Shown: in pieces, positions 31,820-40,246 of the stretch | Layout: every line of letters starts with the position of its first letter | Position numbering within the stretch: position 1 is the first letter of the stretch | Assembly (NCBI GenBank): GCA_016125975.1 | Contig: JAEFCZ010000070.1 | Location: 1 to 41,363 of the forward strand | Length of the DNA stretch: 41,363 nucleotides | Direction: 5' to 3' | Source of the DNA: Candidatus Nitrosopumilus sp. | GTDB lineage: Archaea; Thermoproteota; Nitrososphaeria; Nitrososphaerales; Nitrosopumilaceae | Program-made: the position numbers and the translations under genes | The notes under the pieces: model-generated | What the model was told of the DNA's origin: nothing | Seen by the model: the letters and a program-made list of their open reading frames with translations, nothing else | Database searches by the model: none

Positions 31820-32658
31820 AAGTAAAACCATTTGATTATAAAAAACGAAACATGTCAGTTTGGAATGAGGTTGCACCAAGATATCATAAAAGATGGGCAA
31901 CAGCTAAAAAAGGTCCATTTCAAAGCACAAAAAAATTAGTTGAATTAATTGGTGTGAAAAAAGGAGATCATGTTTTAGATATTGCAAGTGGAACAGGTGT
32001 TGTTACAAAATTACTAAATCAAAAGGTGGGAAAATCTGGATTTGTAGTTGGTGCAGACACATCAACTACCTCAATTAAAGTTGCAAAAAAATGGAATAAA
32101 AAATCATCAAATGTTTTATTTGTAAATGCTGATGCTGAAAATTTTTCATTCAAAGAGAAATTTGATATCATAACATGCCAGTATGCACTGTTTTTTTTTC
32201 CAAATGCCAAAAAGGCACTAAGAAATATGAAAAATAGCCTCAAAGAATCAGGTAGATTAGGAATATCTGTACATGGACATCCTGATAGAGTTCCATATTT
32301 TAATAGTATTTTTGAGGCTGTAACTCAGTTTATCCCAAATTATGTACCACATGGAACTCCTGATTTTGATAGATTTGGGACAAAAAAATCACTCAAAGAT
32401 GAAATAAAAAAATCAGGTTTTAGAAAAATCACAGTAAAAGATTACAATTTCCCATACAGTCCAGGTACCTTTGAGCAATACTGGAATAATTATCTCAAAT
32501 ATGTGGCAAAGCCAATCAAAGAAAAATTAGATACGCTTGAAAGATCTCAAAGAAAAGAGCTTAGAGAGATGGTAAAAGAGAACACAAAACCATACACAAA
32601 AAGGAATGGAATAATTCAATTTCCTTGGGAAGTTTTAATTTTAACAGCAAAACACTAG
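31816..32658 (+). CDS. SAM-dependent methyltransferase, UbiE/Methyltransf_11 type
   Basis: Class I methyltransferase of 280 residues. The SAM motif I is DHVLDIASGTGVVTKLLNQ; motif II-like VVGADTSTTSIKVAKKW and NADAENFSF follow, and motif III is KEKFDIITCQYALFFFPNAK, then LKESGRLGISVHG. The N-terminus SVWNEVAPRYHKRWATAKKG is common among UbiE-like and related enzymes. The substrate is unknown. The TTG start at 31816 overlaps the preceding miniprotein stop (TTGA); ATG at 31852 is an alternative. It follows the CoA genes, though no CoA role is evident. A menaquinone-type methyltransferase is possible. Confidence 0.88.
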   Translation: MKVKPFDYKKRNMSVWNEVAPRYHKRWATAKKGPFQSTKKLVELIGVKKGDHVLDIASGTGVVTKLLNQKVGKSGFVVGADTSTTSIKVAKKWNKKSSNVLFVNADAENFSFKEKFDIITCQYALFFFPNAKKALRNMKNSLKESGRLGISVHGHPDRVPYFNSIFEAVTQFIPNYVPHGTPDFDRFGTKKSLKDEIKKSGFRKITVKDYNFPYSPGTFEQYWNNYLKYVAKPIKEKLDTLERSQRKELREMVKENTKPYTKRNGIIQFPWEVLILTAKH

Positions 32659-32673
32659 AAATTAGGAAACAAA

Positions 32674-33153
32674 ATGGTCAAAGACAAGAAGAAAGAAGAA
32701 GAGAAACCAAAAAAATCAGGTTTAAAGGCATTTCTTAAAAAAAGAGCACCATTTTATCTTGCAGCTGTTGCATTAATTGTGATTTCAGCTCAAAGTATAT
32801 TGTCAGAGAAAAATTTTGAGAATAGTCTACCAGATATATCTGAAGAAGAACAATTGGTTGTAGATACTTTGCTAAATTATAATGCAGGTGTAGAATCGAA
32901 ACTATCAGTAAAAGAAGTAATAAAAAATCAAATAGATGAAGAGTATCCTGATGAAAAAATTTATGGACACAAGAAAACTGTTCTTGATTTGTCTGTAACA
33001 AATGTAAATTCGGATGAATACAATGTAATTTTGAATTTTAAATCATACAAAGGAGAAATGAATTTTGATTGGAATGTCAATATTGATTCTAATGAAATTA
33101 CAGCAAACAATCCTGAATCAAAACACGTTATTGATGTAGTTACCTTTTCCTAG
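32674..33153 (+). CDS. Membrane-anchored protein of unknown function
   Basis: 159 residues. A very basic cytoplasmic start (VKDKKKEEEKPKKSGLKAFL, KKR) precedes one membrane helix (APFYLAAVALIVISAQSIL, about 25-43). An acidic extracellular part of about 115 residues with mixed strands follows (SVKEVIKNQIDEEYPDEKIY, NVILNFKSYKGEMNFDWNVN). No family is recognised. It begins 15 bases after the methyltransferase with an AGGAAAC-like site, so it is the last gene of the co-directional run. Its stop is 2 bases from that of the convergent peptidase gene. Confidence 0.8.
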   Translation: MVKDKKKEEEKPKKSGLKAFLKKRAPFYLAAVALIVISAQSILSEKNFENSLPDISEEEQLVVDTLLNYNAGVESKLSVKEVIKNQIDEEYPDEKIYGHKKTVLDLSVTNVNSDEYNVILNFKSYKGEMNFDWNVNIDSNEITANNPESKHVIDVVTFS

Positions 33154-33155
33154 GC

Positions 33156-34220
33156 TCAAATTGTAACTAAATCTTTAGTAAATTTGTGCATTACAACAGG
33201 TTTTTTCTTAACAATCAAAGAGTCTTCTATTCTAATTCCAAATTTATTTTCAATATAGATTCCAGGTTCTACTGTAATTGCCATATTTTCTTTAAGTTTA
33301 GTATCACTTCTGTACGAAACTGTTGGAAGTTCATGTACTTCCAATCCAATTCCATGTCCAGTTGAATGAATAAAATATTGACCATAATTTTTTTCATCAA
33401 TGTATTTTCTACATGCAAAATCAACATCTTTACAATTTGCATTTGGTTTTACAGCTTTTAGTCCAAGTTTTTGTGACTCTTTAACAATTTCATATGCTTC
33501 TTTTGCTTGTGATGAAATGTTTCCTATTGCAAATGTTCGTGTTGCATCAGAAACATATCCTTTGTATCTTAATGTAAGATCAGTTACAACAAGATCGCCT
33601 TTCTTAAATTTTCTTTGTGTTACTTGAGCATGTGGTAACGCACCATTAGGACCTCCAGCAATGATTAGAGGATTAAGAGTAGATTTGTATCCAGTATCAA
33701 ACATTTGTTGTTCTATTGCATAAGTCATCAAAATTGTCTGTAATTCTGATTCTTTTTGGCCCACTTTGATCTTTTTTGAGCAGATTTCAAACATTTCATC
33801 AATGATTTTGGATGCTTTTTTGAGTATTTTGATCTCATTTTCGTCTTTGACTATACGAGCATTGTAAAATGATTCTGTAGAGGATTTTATTTTTGGGACA
33901 GATTTTTTCAGAGATGTCATTATAGAGTAATTTTGGCAGTCAGTACAAACACGATTTTTCTTTATTTGCTTTACAAGCGAAGATACAAGACCTGTTCCTC
34001 GTTCTGCAGTTATTACGTTACAATCTTCAGATTCATCTTTGGCTCTTCCCACTTCAAGTTCTGGAGCAATTATGGTGGTTTTTCCATTTTTTTCTAGCAA
34101 ACCAATTGCTTCTCCCCAAAATCCAGTCATGTAATAAAGATTTTCAGGCTCAAAAGTAACCAAAGTGTCACAACCGATCTTTTGAGCATGTTTCAGTAAA
34201 TTTTTTCTACGTTGCTTCAC
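33156..34220 (-). CDS. M24B metallopeptidase, Xaa-Pro aminopeptidase/prolidase-like
   Basis: Removes N-terminal residues before proline or splits X-Pro dipeptides. The N-terminal creatinase-like domain includes DTLVTFEPENLYYMTGFWGE. The C-terminal pita-bread domain has all five metal ligands: two Asp in DLVVTDLTLRYKGYVSDATR, His in HSTGHGIGLEVHE, Glu in ITVEPGIYIE and Glu in IRIEDS. I chose GTG 34218-34220 (VKQRRKNLLKHAQK, 354 aa), which agrees with the family N-terminus and lies about 27 bases from a TATA-like box. A TTG at 34244 would add eight residues including an odd CFLC. It is divergent from the PP-loop gene. Confidence 0.9.
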   Translation of the reverse strand: MKQRRKNLLKHAQKIGCDTLVTFEPENLYYMTGFWGEAIGLLEKNGKTTIIAPELEVGRAKDESEDCNVITAERGTGLVSSLVKQIKKNRVCTDCQNYSIMTSLKKSVPKIKSSTESFYNARIVKDENEIKILKKASKIIDEMFEICSKKIKVGQKESELQTILMTYAIEQQMFDTGYKSTLNPLIIAGGPNGALPHAQVTQRKFKKGDLVVTDLTLRYKGYVSDATRTFAIGNISSQAKEAYEIVKESQKLGLKAVKPNANCKDVDFACRKYIDEKNYGQYFIHSTGHGIGLEVHELPTVSYRSDTKLKENMAITVEPGIYIENKFGIRIEDSLIVKKKPVVMHKFTKDLVTI

Positions 34221-34244
34221 ACACAAAAAACACTCGTTTCTCAA

Positions 34245-34271
34245 TTTATGTATGATGCAAAGTTTGTATAT
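34245..34271. promoter_or_regulatory. Paired TATA-like boxes between the divergent M24 and PP-loop genes
   Basis: On the minus strand CATACATAAATT (about 34243-34254) is centred about 27-29 bases before the GTG at 34220. On the plus strand GTTTGTATAT (about 34262-34271) is centred about 27 bases before the GTG at 34293. Both fit leaderless transcripts, and together they support the two GTG start choices. Confidence 0.45.
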
Positions 34272-34292
34272 GGAAATTCAGCCTAGATCGCT

Positions 34293-35306
34293 GTGACTGA
34301 AGAAAAAGAGAAGAAAAAGGTAGTTGCGTTATTGTCAGGAGGTTTAGACAGCCAACTAGCTGTTAGAATGATGCAAGAACAAGGATTTGACGTTTCTGCA
34401 GTTGCAATAAAGACTCCATTTTGTGATTTTGATTGTGGAAGAGGTTGTGGATTTGAAATTAGAGAAAGAGCCGATGATCTTAATGTAAATTTGAAGACAG
34501 TATATCTTGGTGATGAATACATTGAGATGCTAAAGAAACCAAAGCATGGAATTGGTGCAGGATTTAATCCATGTATTGATTGCAGGGCTATGATGTTTGA
34601 TGCTGCAAAAAAACACATGGAAGAAATTGGAGCTGAATTTATTGTATCAGGAGAAGTATTAGGTCAACGTCCAATGAGTCAACATGGACCTGCATTAAGA
34701 ACTATTGAAAAAGAATCTGAACTTGTTGGAAAGATTGTAAGACCATTATCTGCTGCATTACTACCAGAAACAATTCCTGAAAAAGAGGGATTGATCAAAA
34801 GAGAAAATCTTGGAATGATAAGAGGTAGAACAAGAAGAAATCAATTAGACATGGCAAAAAAATATGGAATTGAAAATCCACCTAACGCTGGTGGTGGATG
34901 TTTGTTAACAGAACCACAATTTGGAATTAAAGCTAAAGATCTTTTTAGTCATGTTGAAACTCCAACAATTAATGACATTGATTTGTTGAAAATTGGTAGA
35001 CATTTTAGATTAGATGAAGAAACAAAATTAGTTGTTGGGAGAAACAAAGATGAAAATGAAATGATCAAAGCAATTGCATTACCAAATGATATTTTACTTG
35101 AAGCAAAAGATCATGTTGGACCAACATCAATTCTAAGAGGTAATAACGCAAAGAATCATACAGAATTTGCATCATCAATCACACTAAGATATTCAGATGC
35201 TCCAAAAAATCAATCAGAGATTGTGTTAGTAAAAAGTGGAGAGGTTAGCGAAGAAATTAGTGCAGAAAGTATTGAAGAAGATGCCTACATTAAATTTAGA
35301 ATTTAG
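34293..35306 (+). CDS. PP-loop ATP pyrophosphatase, tRNA-thiolation (MnmA/ThiI-like) family
   Basis: A 337-residue adenylating enzyme probably acting in tRNA sulfur modification. The PP-loop is VVALLSGGLDSQLAVRMMQE (SGGLDS at 15-20). Cysteines occur in FCDFDCGRGCGFEIRE, PCIDCRAMMFDAAKKH and AGGGCLLTEPQFG, positions suited to an Fe-S cluster or persulfide relay; FIVSGEVLGQRPMSQH is also typical of this group of MnmA-related proteins without the usual insert. The C-terminal third (from about 215) carries an extra domain like that of NFACT/DUF814-type relatives. The exact tRNA position is not predictable. The start is GTG at 34293. Confidence 0.85.
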   Translation: MTEEKEKKKVVALLSGGLDSQLAVRMMQEQGFDVSAVAIKTPFCDFDCGRGCGFEIRERADDLNVNLKTVYLGDEYIEMLKKPKHGIGAGFNPCIDCRAMMFDAAKKHMEEIGAEFIVSGEVLGQRPMSQHGPALRTIEKESELVGKIVRPLSAALLPETIPEKEGLIKRENLGMIRGRTRRNQLDMAKKYGIENPPNAGGGCLLTEPQFGIKAKDLFSHVETPTINDIDLLKIGRHFRLDEETKLVVGRNKDENEMIKAIALPNDILLEAKDHVGPTSILRGNNAKNHTEFASSITLRYSDAPKNQSEIVLVKSGEVSEEISAESIEEDAYIKFRI

Positions 35307-35379
35307 GCGTGAATTTTTTAAAAAATTAGTTAAAACTAAGGAAGAGTTTTTGAGGGAGTAGATCGCATTTTTAATCAGA

Positions 35380-35658
35380 ATGCAAAAACAAGAAAATACG
35401 ACATTTCTAAAGGCTATCACCATTAGAGATATCAGTGATGTTCATTCGATTCAAGAAGATATCAAAAAAGATATGATTTTGATTCTAAGAGTAACACCAC
35501 TAGCTCAAAAAGATGTAGAACAACTCCGAAAAGTTGTTGAAGAATTGTATTCTATTGCAAAAAGTGCTGGTGCAGATATTGCAAGATTGGGTGAAGAGAG
35601 AATTATTGTTGCTCCATCTAACGTAAAGATCTGGAAACCAGAGTACGATCTAAAATAA
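35380..35658 (+). CDS. sepF: SepF-like cell-division protein
   Basis: 92 residues forming the SepF core: FLKAITIRDISDVHSIQEDI, DMILILRVTPLAQKDVEQLR and GADIARLGEERIIVAPSNVK. Archaeal and bacterial SepF anchors FtsZ to the membrane through an N-terminal amphipathic helix. Here the N-terminus before the core is only about 8 residues (MQKQENTTFLK), short for a membrane anchor. No ftsZ is in the window. Thaumarchaea divide mainly with the CdvABC system, so the role is open. Its last 9 bases overlap the end of the convergent aCPSF1 gene. Confidence 0.85.
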   Translation: MQKQENTTFLKAITIRDISDVHSIQEDIKKDMILILRVTPLAQKDVEQLRKVVEELYSIAKSAGADIARLGEERIIVAPSNVKIWKPEYDLK

Positions 35659-37590
35659 TTTTATTCCTTCTTGAATTTGAGGATAATGAGCAGGTACTCT
35701 GTGCATTCTTCTAATATTCATAGCAAGATTTTCTGATTTCTTTCTTTCACCGTGATTAACCAATACTCTTCGTAGTTTTGGTCTTAGTCTTTGTACAAAT
35801 GACATTAGTTGATTGTAATCACTGTGTCCACTAAATCCATCAAGTTTTTCTACACCACAATTGATCGTTACAACTTCAACTTTGCCTTCTTTTCCTAACA
35901 TAGTTGCTTGTTTTGATCCATTAAGAACTCTTCTTCCCAGAGTTCCATTTACCTGATAAGATACAAACAACACCTTACTCTTTTTATCAGGTGCAATATT
36001 TTTGAAATATTCTAAAACTGGTCCGCCTTCTAGCATTCCAGATGTTGCTAAAATAATACAAGGAGAGTTTTCTCTCATAGGTTCTTCTCTAGCATCTGCG
36101 TGCTCAATATTTGTGAAATATTCAGAATCAAATGGATTATCATCAGTCTCTAAGATTTTTTGTTTGAGTTCACGTGCAAGGTATTCAGGATATGATTCAT
36201 GAATAGCTGATGCCTCTGAAATCATTCCTTCAGTAAATACTGGAGCCTCAATCATTTCTCCAGATTTCATATAGTGATCAATTACCATCATAATTTCTTG
36301 TGCACGACCAACTGCTGGAATAGGAATCAAGACTTTACCACCATCTGCAAGAGTGTTGTTTACTGCATTAATGAAAGCAGATTCAACTTCTTGTCTGCTA
36401 GGTTGAATGTCTTCTTTAAGACCATACGTACTTTCGATAAGCAAAGTCTCAACTCTAGGGAAATTCCAGCTAGCTGCTTCAAACAAAATACTTTTTCCAA
36501 ATTTAATGTCACCAGAATAAACAAAGTTGTGATCACCATTTCCAATATGGAAATGACACAATGCAGAACCTAGAATATGACCTGCATTTGCTAGTACCAG
36601 TTTAATGTCAGGAGAAATATCAGTTACAGTTACGTATGGTAAAGTAATTGTTTGTCTCATGATTTGCTTTACATCACGTTCAGAATAGATTGGGGTTCTT
36701 CCTTGAGCAGCAGCGACTTTGATTGCATCTAATTGAATTAGATTCATCATAGGTAATGTTGGTTCAGTACAGTAGATTGGTCCCTTGTATCCATATTTGC
36801 ATAATGTGGGTAAGAATCCAGTATGATCCAAGTGTGCATGACCAATAACTACTGCATCAAGATCATCTAATGTGATATTCAAAGAGTCTAGTCTAGGAAA
36901 TGCATCCATTGGAGAACGTGCTCCGGGGTTTATTCCACAATCAATGAGGATTTTACTTTCAGGTGTTGATAATAATAATGAAGAACGTCCAACTTGACCA
37001 AATCCACCAAGAGTATAAAGTGAAACTTCAGTTCTTTGAGTTAGTCGTGGTCTGAATATTTCATCGCCAACTTGCTTTAGTTGCTTACTTCTTTCAGCAG
37101 AAGCTTGTTTTAGAGTGGCGTTAATTGTTTGAATAGTACGAGAAGGAACAGTTGCAGCCTTTCTTACACGTATTTTCCAGCCTGTTTGCTCAGTTACTTC
37201 AGCATGATTGAATTCTTTTGCATTTCTCTGTAACAACCAAGGTCGTTTTGCTTCAATTGAGACTTCACCAGTTGCAGTATCAAAGAGGGTTCCTTGTAAT
37301 TTTGCATCATCTGGAACCAAACTTGCAATGATTTTTCTAGCTTCATCTTCAGGTTTTCTGATTGATTCATCTGTTCTAACAACAATTCGTTTTTTGATAA
37401 CGCTAACAAGATTTGAGATTGTTTGATTATTTTCCATAAGATAACGAGGAGAGTTTGTGTAAAGTGCAATTCTAGGTCCTTCGTATTCAATTTTTGTAAC
37501 ATTTGCTTCTTTGGGTATACTTTGCAGTATGGTGGCCATTATATTCTGGCTGCTAGGGGGTAATTCTTTTTGTTGTTGTTTTCTTTGCAT
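35650..37590 (-). CDS. fttA: aCPSF1/FttA, beta-CASP ribonuclease and transcription terminator
   Basis: Archaeal homologue of the eukaryotic CPSF73 cleavage factor; it cuts nascent RNA 3' ends and terminates transcription at U-rich sites. The 646 residues comprise N-terminal KH-like domains (about 1-140), then a metallo-beta-lactamase core with VVIGHAHLDHTGF (H251, H253, D255, H256), ANAGHILGSA and FVYSGDIKFG. The beta-CASP part has LIESTYGL, GKVLIPIPAVGRAQEIMMVI and SPCIILATSGMLEGGPVLEY. A final GFSGHSDYNQLM and VLVNHGERKK close the active site. It is 7 bases downstream of psmB and likely co-transcribed. An ATG at residue 18 (MATILQSIP) is an alternative start. Confidence 0.96.
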   Translation of the reverse strand: MQRKQQQKELPPSSQNIMATILQSIPKEANVTKIEYEGPRIALYTNSPRYLMENNQTISNLVSVIKKRIVVRTDESIRKPEDEARKIIASLVPDDAKLQGTLFDTATGEVSIEAKRPWLLQRNAKEFNHAEVTEQTGWKIRVRKAATVPSRTIQTINATLKQASAERSKQLKQVGDEIFRPRLTQRTEVSLYTLGGFGQVGRSSLLLSTPESKILIDCGINPGARSPMDAFPRLDSLNITLDDLDAVVIGHAHLDHTGFLPTLCKYGYKGPIYCTEPTLPMMNLIQLDAIKVAAAQGRTPIYSERDVKQIMRQTITLPYVTVTDISPDIKLVLANAGHILGSALCHFHIGNGDHNFVYSGDIKFGKSILFEAASWNFPRVETLLIESTYGLKEDIQPSRQEVESAFINAVNNTLADGGKVLIPIPAVGRAQEIMMVIDHYMKSGEMIEAPVFTEGMISEASAIHESYPEYLARELKQKILETDDNPFDSEYFTNIEHADAREEPMRENSPCIILATSGMLEGGPVLEYFKNIAPDKKSKVLFVSYQVNGTLGRRVLNGSKQATMLGKEGKVEVVTINCGVEKLDGFSGHSDYNQLMSFVQRLRPKLRRVLVNHGERKKSENLAMNIRRMHRVPAHYPQIQEGIKLF

Positions 37591-37597
37591 TAAATCA

Positions 37598-38239
37598 CTA
37601 AAGTTCTATGACTGCTTTCTTTTGTTCTTCAGTCAAAAGACGGAATCCATCTTTATCCATTATTGCGATGTTAATTCCATCGCCGGTACCAATGTTTCTA
37701 ACTATTGCTGCCTTTACAGCTCTCAAAGCAATCTTTTTTGCTTCTTCAACTGTAAGATCTTCTTTATACTCTTCTTCAAGTAAACCATAAGCTACTGGTG
37801 AACCGCTACCGGTTGTAACGTATGATTTTTTCTCAACTGAACCAAACATGTCAACATTATACAATGCAGGACCTTCTGCATCATAACCGCCAAGCAAAAT
37901 ATCAGCCATGAATGGATAGCCCCTATTTTGATGGAAAATCAATGAGCAGAGTCTTGCAAGTGAATGAATTGAGATTGGTCCATGTTTTTCAACTCTATGA
38001 AGATTAGAATGATAACGTAAAATGTCAACAATGTTTTGTGCGTCAGCAACACCACCTGCAAGGGTTAGTCCTGCATGATCATCTATTTTTTGGATTTTCA
38101 TTGTGTTGTTGTTTGCAATGAAATATCCAGCACTTGCTCTCATATCTGCACATAAAACTACACCATCCTTTGCCTTGATACCTACAGTGGTTGTCCCGTG
38201 CAGAATTTTTTCTTCGACATTATTTGACAAAAAATACAC
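37598..38239 (-). CDS. psmB: Proteasome beta subunit with cleavable propeptide
   Basis: Catalytic subunit of the 20S proteasome. The precursor has 213 residues: a 15-residue propeptide ending ILHG, then the mature catalytic threonine (T16) in TTTVGIKAKDGVVLCADMRA. In mature numbering the key residues T1, D17 and K33 are all present (K33 in NNTMKIQK). The family part YVTTGSGSPVAYGLLEEEYK and TGDGINIAIMDKDG follow. The start is GTG at 38239. It lies just upstream of aCPSF1, forming a two-gene unit of protein and RNA turnover, and is divergent from the glycerol-1-phosphate dehydrogenase gene. Confidence 0.96.
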   Translation of the reverse strand: MYFLSNNVEEKILHGTTTVGIKAKDGVVLCADMRASAGYFIANNNTMKIQKIDDHAGLTLAGGVADAQNIVDILRYHSNLHRVEKHGPISIHSLARLCSLIFHQNRGYPFMADILLGGYDAEGPALYNVDMFGSVEKKSYVTTGSGSPVAYGLLEEEYKEDLTVEEAKKIALRAVKAAIVRNIGTGDGINIAIMDKDGFRLLTEEQKKAVIEL

Positions 38240-38307
38240 CTATTAAGATAAAGTAAATGGCATTTCACCCTTTTAAATAACTTTTTGATCTCTGGAAATC
38301 ATAAATA

Positions 38308-39372
38308 ATGACAAAAAATCAAGATCGCATGAAATCACATACAATGGAATTACCTAGGCAGATTGTTGTAGGTGAAAAAAACATAAATGAATTTGGGGAA
38401 TTTTTACACAATTTAACAAAACCAAAAAAAATTTCTCTAATTTCAGGAATTCATGTTAAAAAAGTTCTTAGACAAAGAATTGAAAAATCATTAAAAATTA
38501 AAAAAACCAAATTTGTGTGGCATACATCAAAAGATAATCAAATTAGTACTCTAAATAGAATTGAAAAAGAAGTAAAAAAGGATCATAGTGATATTATTGC
38601 AGGTATTGGTGGTGGACGTTCTGTTGATACTGCAAAATTAATTTCTTTTAATTTAGATATACCATTTGTTAGTGTACCAACTGCAGCATCACATGATGGA
38701 GTCTCAAGTCCATTTGTTTCAGTTAAAAGTGACAAACCACATTCTATTGTTGCATCTGCACCATTAGGGGTTTTTGTTGACATAGATATTATCAAAAAGG
38801 CACCATCAAGATTGCTTGCTAGTGGTTGTGGGGATCTAATAGCAAATATCATTGCAGTCAAAGATTGGCAATTAGGTCATCAAAAAACTGGAGAATATTA
38901 TGGAACTTACTCAGCAGAATTAGCTATGATGAGTGCCATGATGGTACTAGATAATTCAAGGAAATATGCAAAAAATGGATTAGATGCAAGAGTGATTACT
39001 GAGGCTTTGATTAGTGCAGGAGTTGCTTCATGTATTGCAGGAAGTAGTAGGCCATGTTCAGGAGCTGAACATCTCTTTTCACATGCATTAGATAAAATTG
39101 CTCCAGGAATTGGACTTCATGGAGAAAAATGTGGAATAGGTTCCATTATGATTGCAAAATTACAAGGACAAAATTGGAAGAAAATTATTAAAACATTGAA
39201 AGATGTTGGAGCACCTACTACTGGAAAACAAATTGGATTAAAGCCAGATGTAATTGTACAAGCTCTAACTATGGCACAAGAATTACGACCTGAAAGGTAC
39301 ACAATTTTAAAAGAAATTAAAATGACTGAGAAAAGAGCATTTAATCTTGCAAAGAGTACTAAAGTGATTTAA
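38308..39372 (+). CDS. egsA: sn-Glycerol-1-phosphate dehydrogenase (archaeal lipid backbone)
   Basis: Reduces dihydroxyacetone phosphate to sn-glycerol-1-phosphate with NAD(P)H, setting the stereochemistry of archaeal ether lipids. The 354-residue protein shows the nucleotide-binding GIGGGRSVDTAKLISFNLDI, the PFVSVPTAASHDGVSSPFVS substrate stretch and the zinc ligands Asp in ASGCGDLIANI and His in SGAEHLFSHALDKIA and GLHGEKCGIG. The length is typical. The ATG follows A/T-rich sequence shared with divergent psmB. It is not in a lipid operon; its stop is 1 base from that of the convergent FKBP gene. Confidence 0.96.
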   Translation: MTKNQDRMKSHTMELPRQIVVGEKNINEFGEFLHNLTKPKKISLISGIHVKKVLRQRIEKSLKIKKTKFVWHTSKDNQISTLNRIEKEVKKDHSDIIAGIGGGRSVDTAKLISFNLDIPFVSVPTAASHDGVSSPFVSVKSDKPHSIVASAPLGVFVDIDIIKKAPSRLLASGCGDLIANIIAVKDWQLGHQKTGEYYGTYSAELAMMSAMMVLDNSRKYAKNGLDARVITEALISAGVASCIAGSSRPCSGAEHLFSHALDKIAPGIGLHGEKCGIGSIMIAKLQGQNWKKIIKTLKDVGAPTTGKQIGLKPDVIVQALTMAQELRPERYTILKEIKMTEKRAFNLAKSTKVI

Positions 39373-39373
39373 T

Positions 39374-40120
39374 TTAAGCAGCCTTTTGTTCAGGTGCTTT
39401 TTCTTTTGTTTCAGGTTTCTTTTCCTGAGTTTGTTTGTTGACATGAGTCTCAACAAAGTTTACTTTTTCTAAAGTAGAAACAAATTTGAAGACATCTAAT
39501 TGAATAAAGTGTTTCATAATTTGTAAACCGTCTGCACGAAGAATTTCTTCAGGAATAGTAATACTAACTTCTTTATCTTTCAAATCAAATGAAATTTTTG
39601 AATCTTCTACTGGAAGTCTATTTTTTAGGATTCCATCAACTTTATCGTTTGGGGAATCAAGAGATTTGATAACATTTACATCAAAAAGAATTGTTTTTCC
39701 TGCATATCTATGATTATAATCAATTTGAACTCGTCCTGAACCAATAAAACGAATTATTCCACGCTTATTATCAACTTCAATTGTATCACCAACTGAAACT
39801 TTTTCTGCATCCTCACCTAGTTTTCTAATTGGAATCATTCTAACTTTACCGGTATCTCTTTCGCCAAATCCTTTGTCAGGTGTAACTTCAACTGTAAGTT
39901 TGTCACCAACAGCTGTTTTTGCAAGAGCCTCATCAAGTCCTTTTAGAACAGGATATGAAACTTCACCAATTGAAACTAGTTTTGGTTGATACTTGACATT
40001 TTGTTCATGAATAGAATATTTTTTTGCATCTTCTTCAAGAGTTGTGTCAAACACTTCTTCACTATCTTTGACCTTAGCTGTATAATCAACTAGGATTAGT
40101 GAACCTTTATTGAAAGTCAA
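39374..40120 (-). CDS. FKBP-type peptidyl-prolyl isomerase, SlyD-like with extra C-terminal domain
   Basis: Speeds proline isomerisation during folding. Of 248 residues, about 1-150 are the FKBP fold with an inserted flap (GSLILVDYTAKVKDSEEVFD, VLKGLDEALAKTAVGDKLTV, DKGFGERDTGKVRMIP, then VQIDYNHRYAGKTILFDVNV). The insert is the chaperone-like domain of SlyD. About 160-230 form a further alpha/beta domain, and the tail (QEKKPETKEKAPEQKAA) is charged and probably disordered. Archaeal long-type FKBPs have this layout. A TATA-like AATATAAG (near 40141-40149, minus strand) is centred about 27 bases before the ATG. Confidence 0.93.
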   Translation of the reverse strand: MTFNKGSLILVDYTAKVKDSEEVFDTTLEEDAKKYSIHEQNVKYQPKLVSIGEVSYPVLKGLDEALAKTAVGDKLTVEVTPDKGFGERDTGKVRMIPIRKLGEDAEKVSVGDTIEVDNKRGIIRFIGSGRVQIDYNHRYAGKTILFDVNVIKSLDSPNDKVDGILKNRLPVEDSKISFDLKDKEVSITIPEEILRADGLQIMKHFIQLDVFKFVSTLEKVNFVETHVNKQTQEKKPETKEKAPEQKAA

Positions 40121-40180
40121 TGTGATCGGTCTCGAATTTCCTTATATTAAGTTAAACCTAGAATACTCCTACAATTTAGC

Positions 40181-40211
40181 ACCCGTAAAACCCGTAAGAT
40201 CGCAAACGGGT
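40181..40211. repeat. Direct and inverted ACCCGT repeats before the integrase
   Basis: ACCCGT occurs at 40181-40186 and 40190-40195 (direct repeat, 9-base step), and its complement ACGGGT at 40206-40211. The second and third copies make a stem with a 10-base loop. G/C-rich against an A/T-rich surround, this block lies 36 bases before the recombinase reading frame. It could be a recombinase arm site, an operator or an RNA hairpin; no second copy of the whole block is visible in the window. Confidence 0.45.
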
Positions 40212-40246
40212 ATTTTATCAAAATTTGTCATCAGAGGTAAGAGAAA

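Noticed and set aside
36274-36573. Plus-strand 99-codon frame opposite aCPSF1
   Set aside because: Antisense shadow of a conserved enzyme, with no start signals or family.
40121-40246. A tRNA attachment site next to the integrase
   Set aside because: No cloverleaf or tRNA 3' end could be made out; only the ACCCGT repeats are present.
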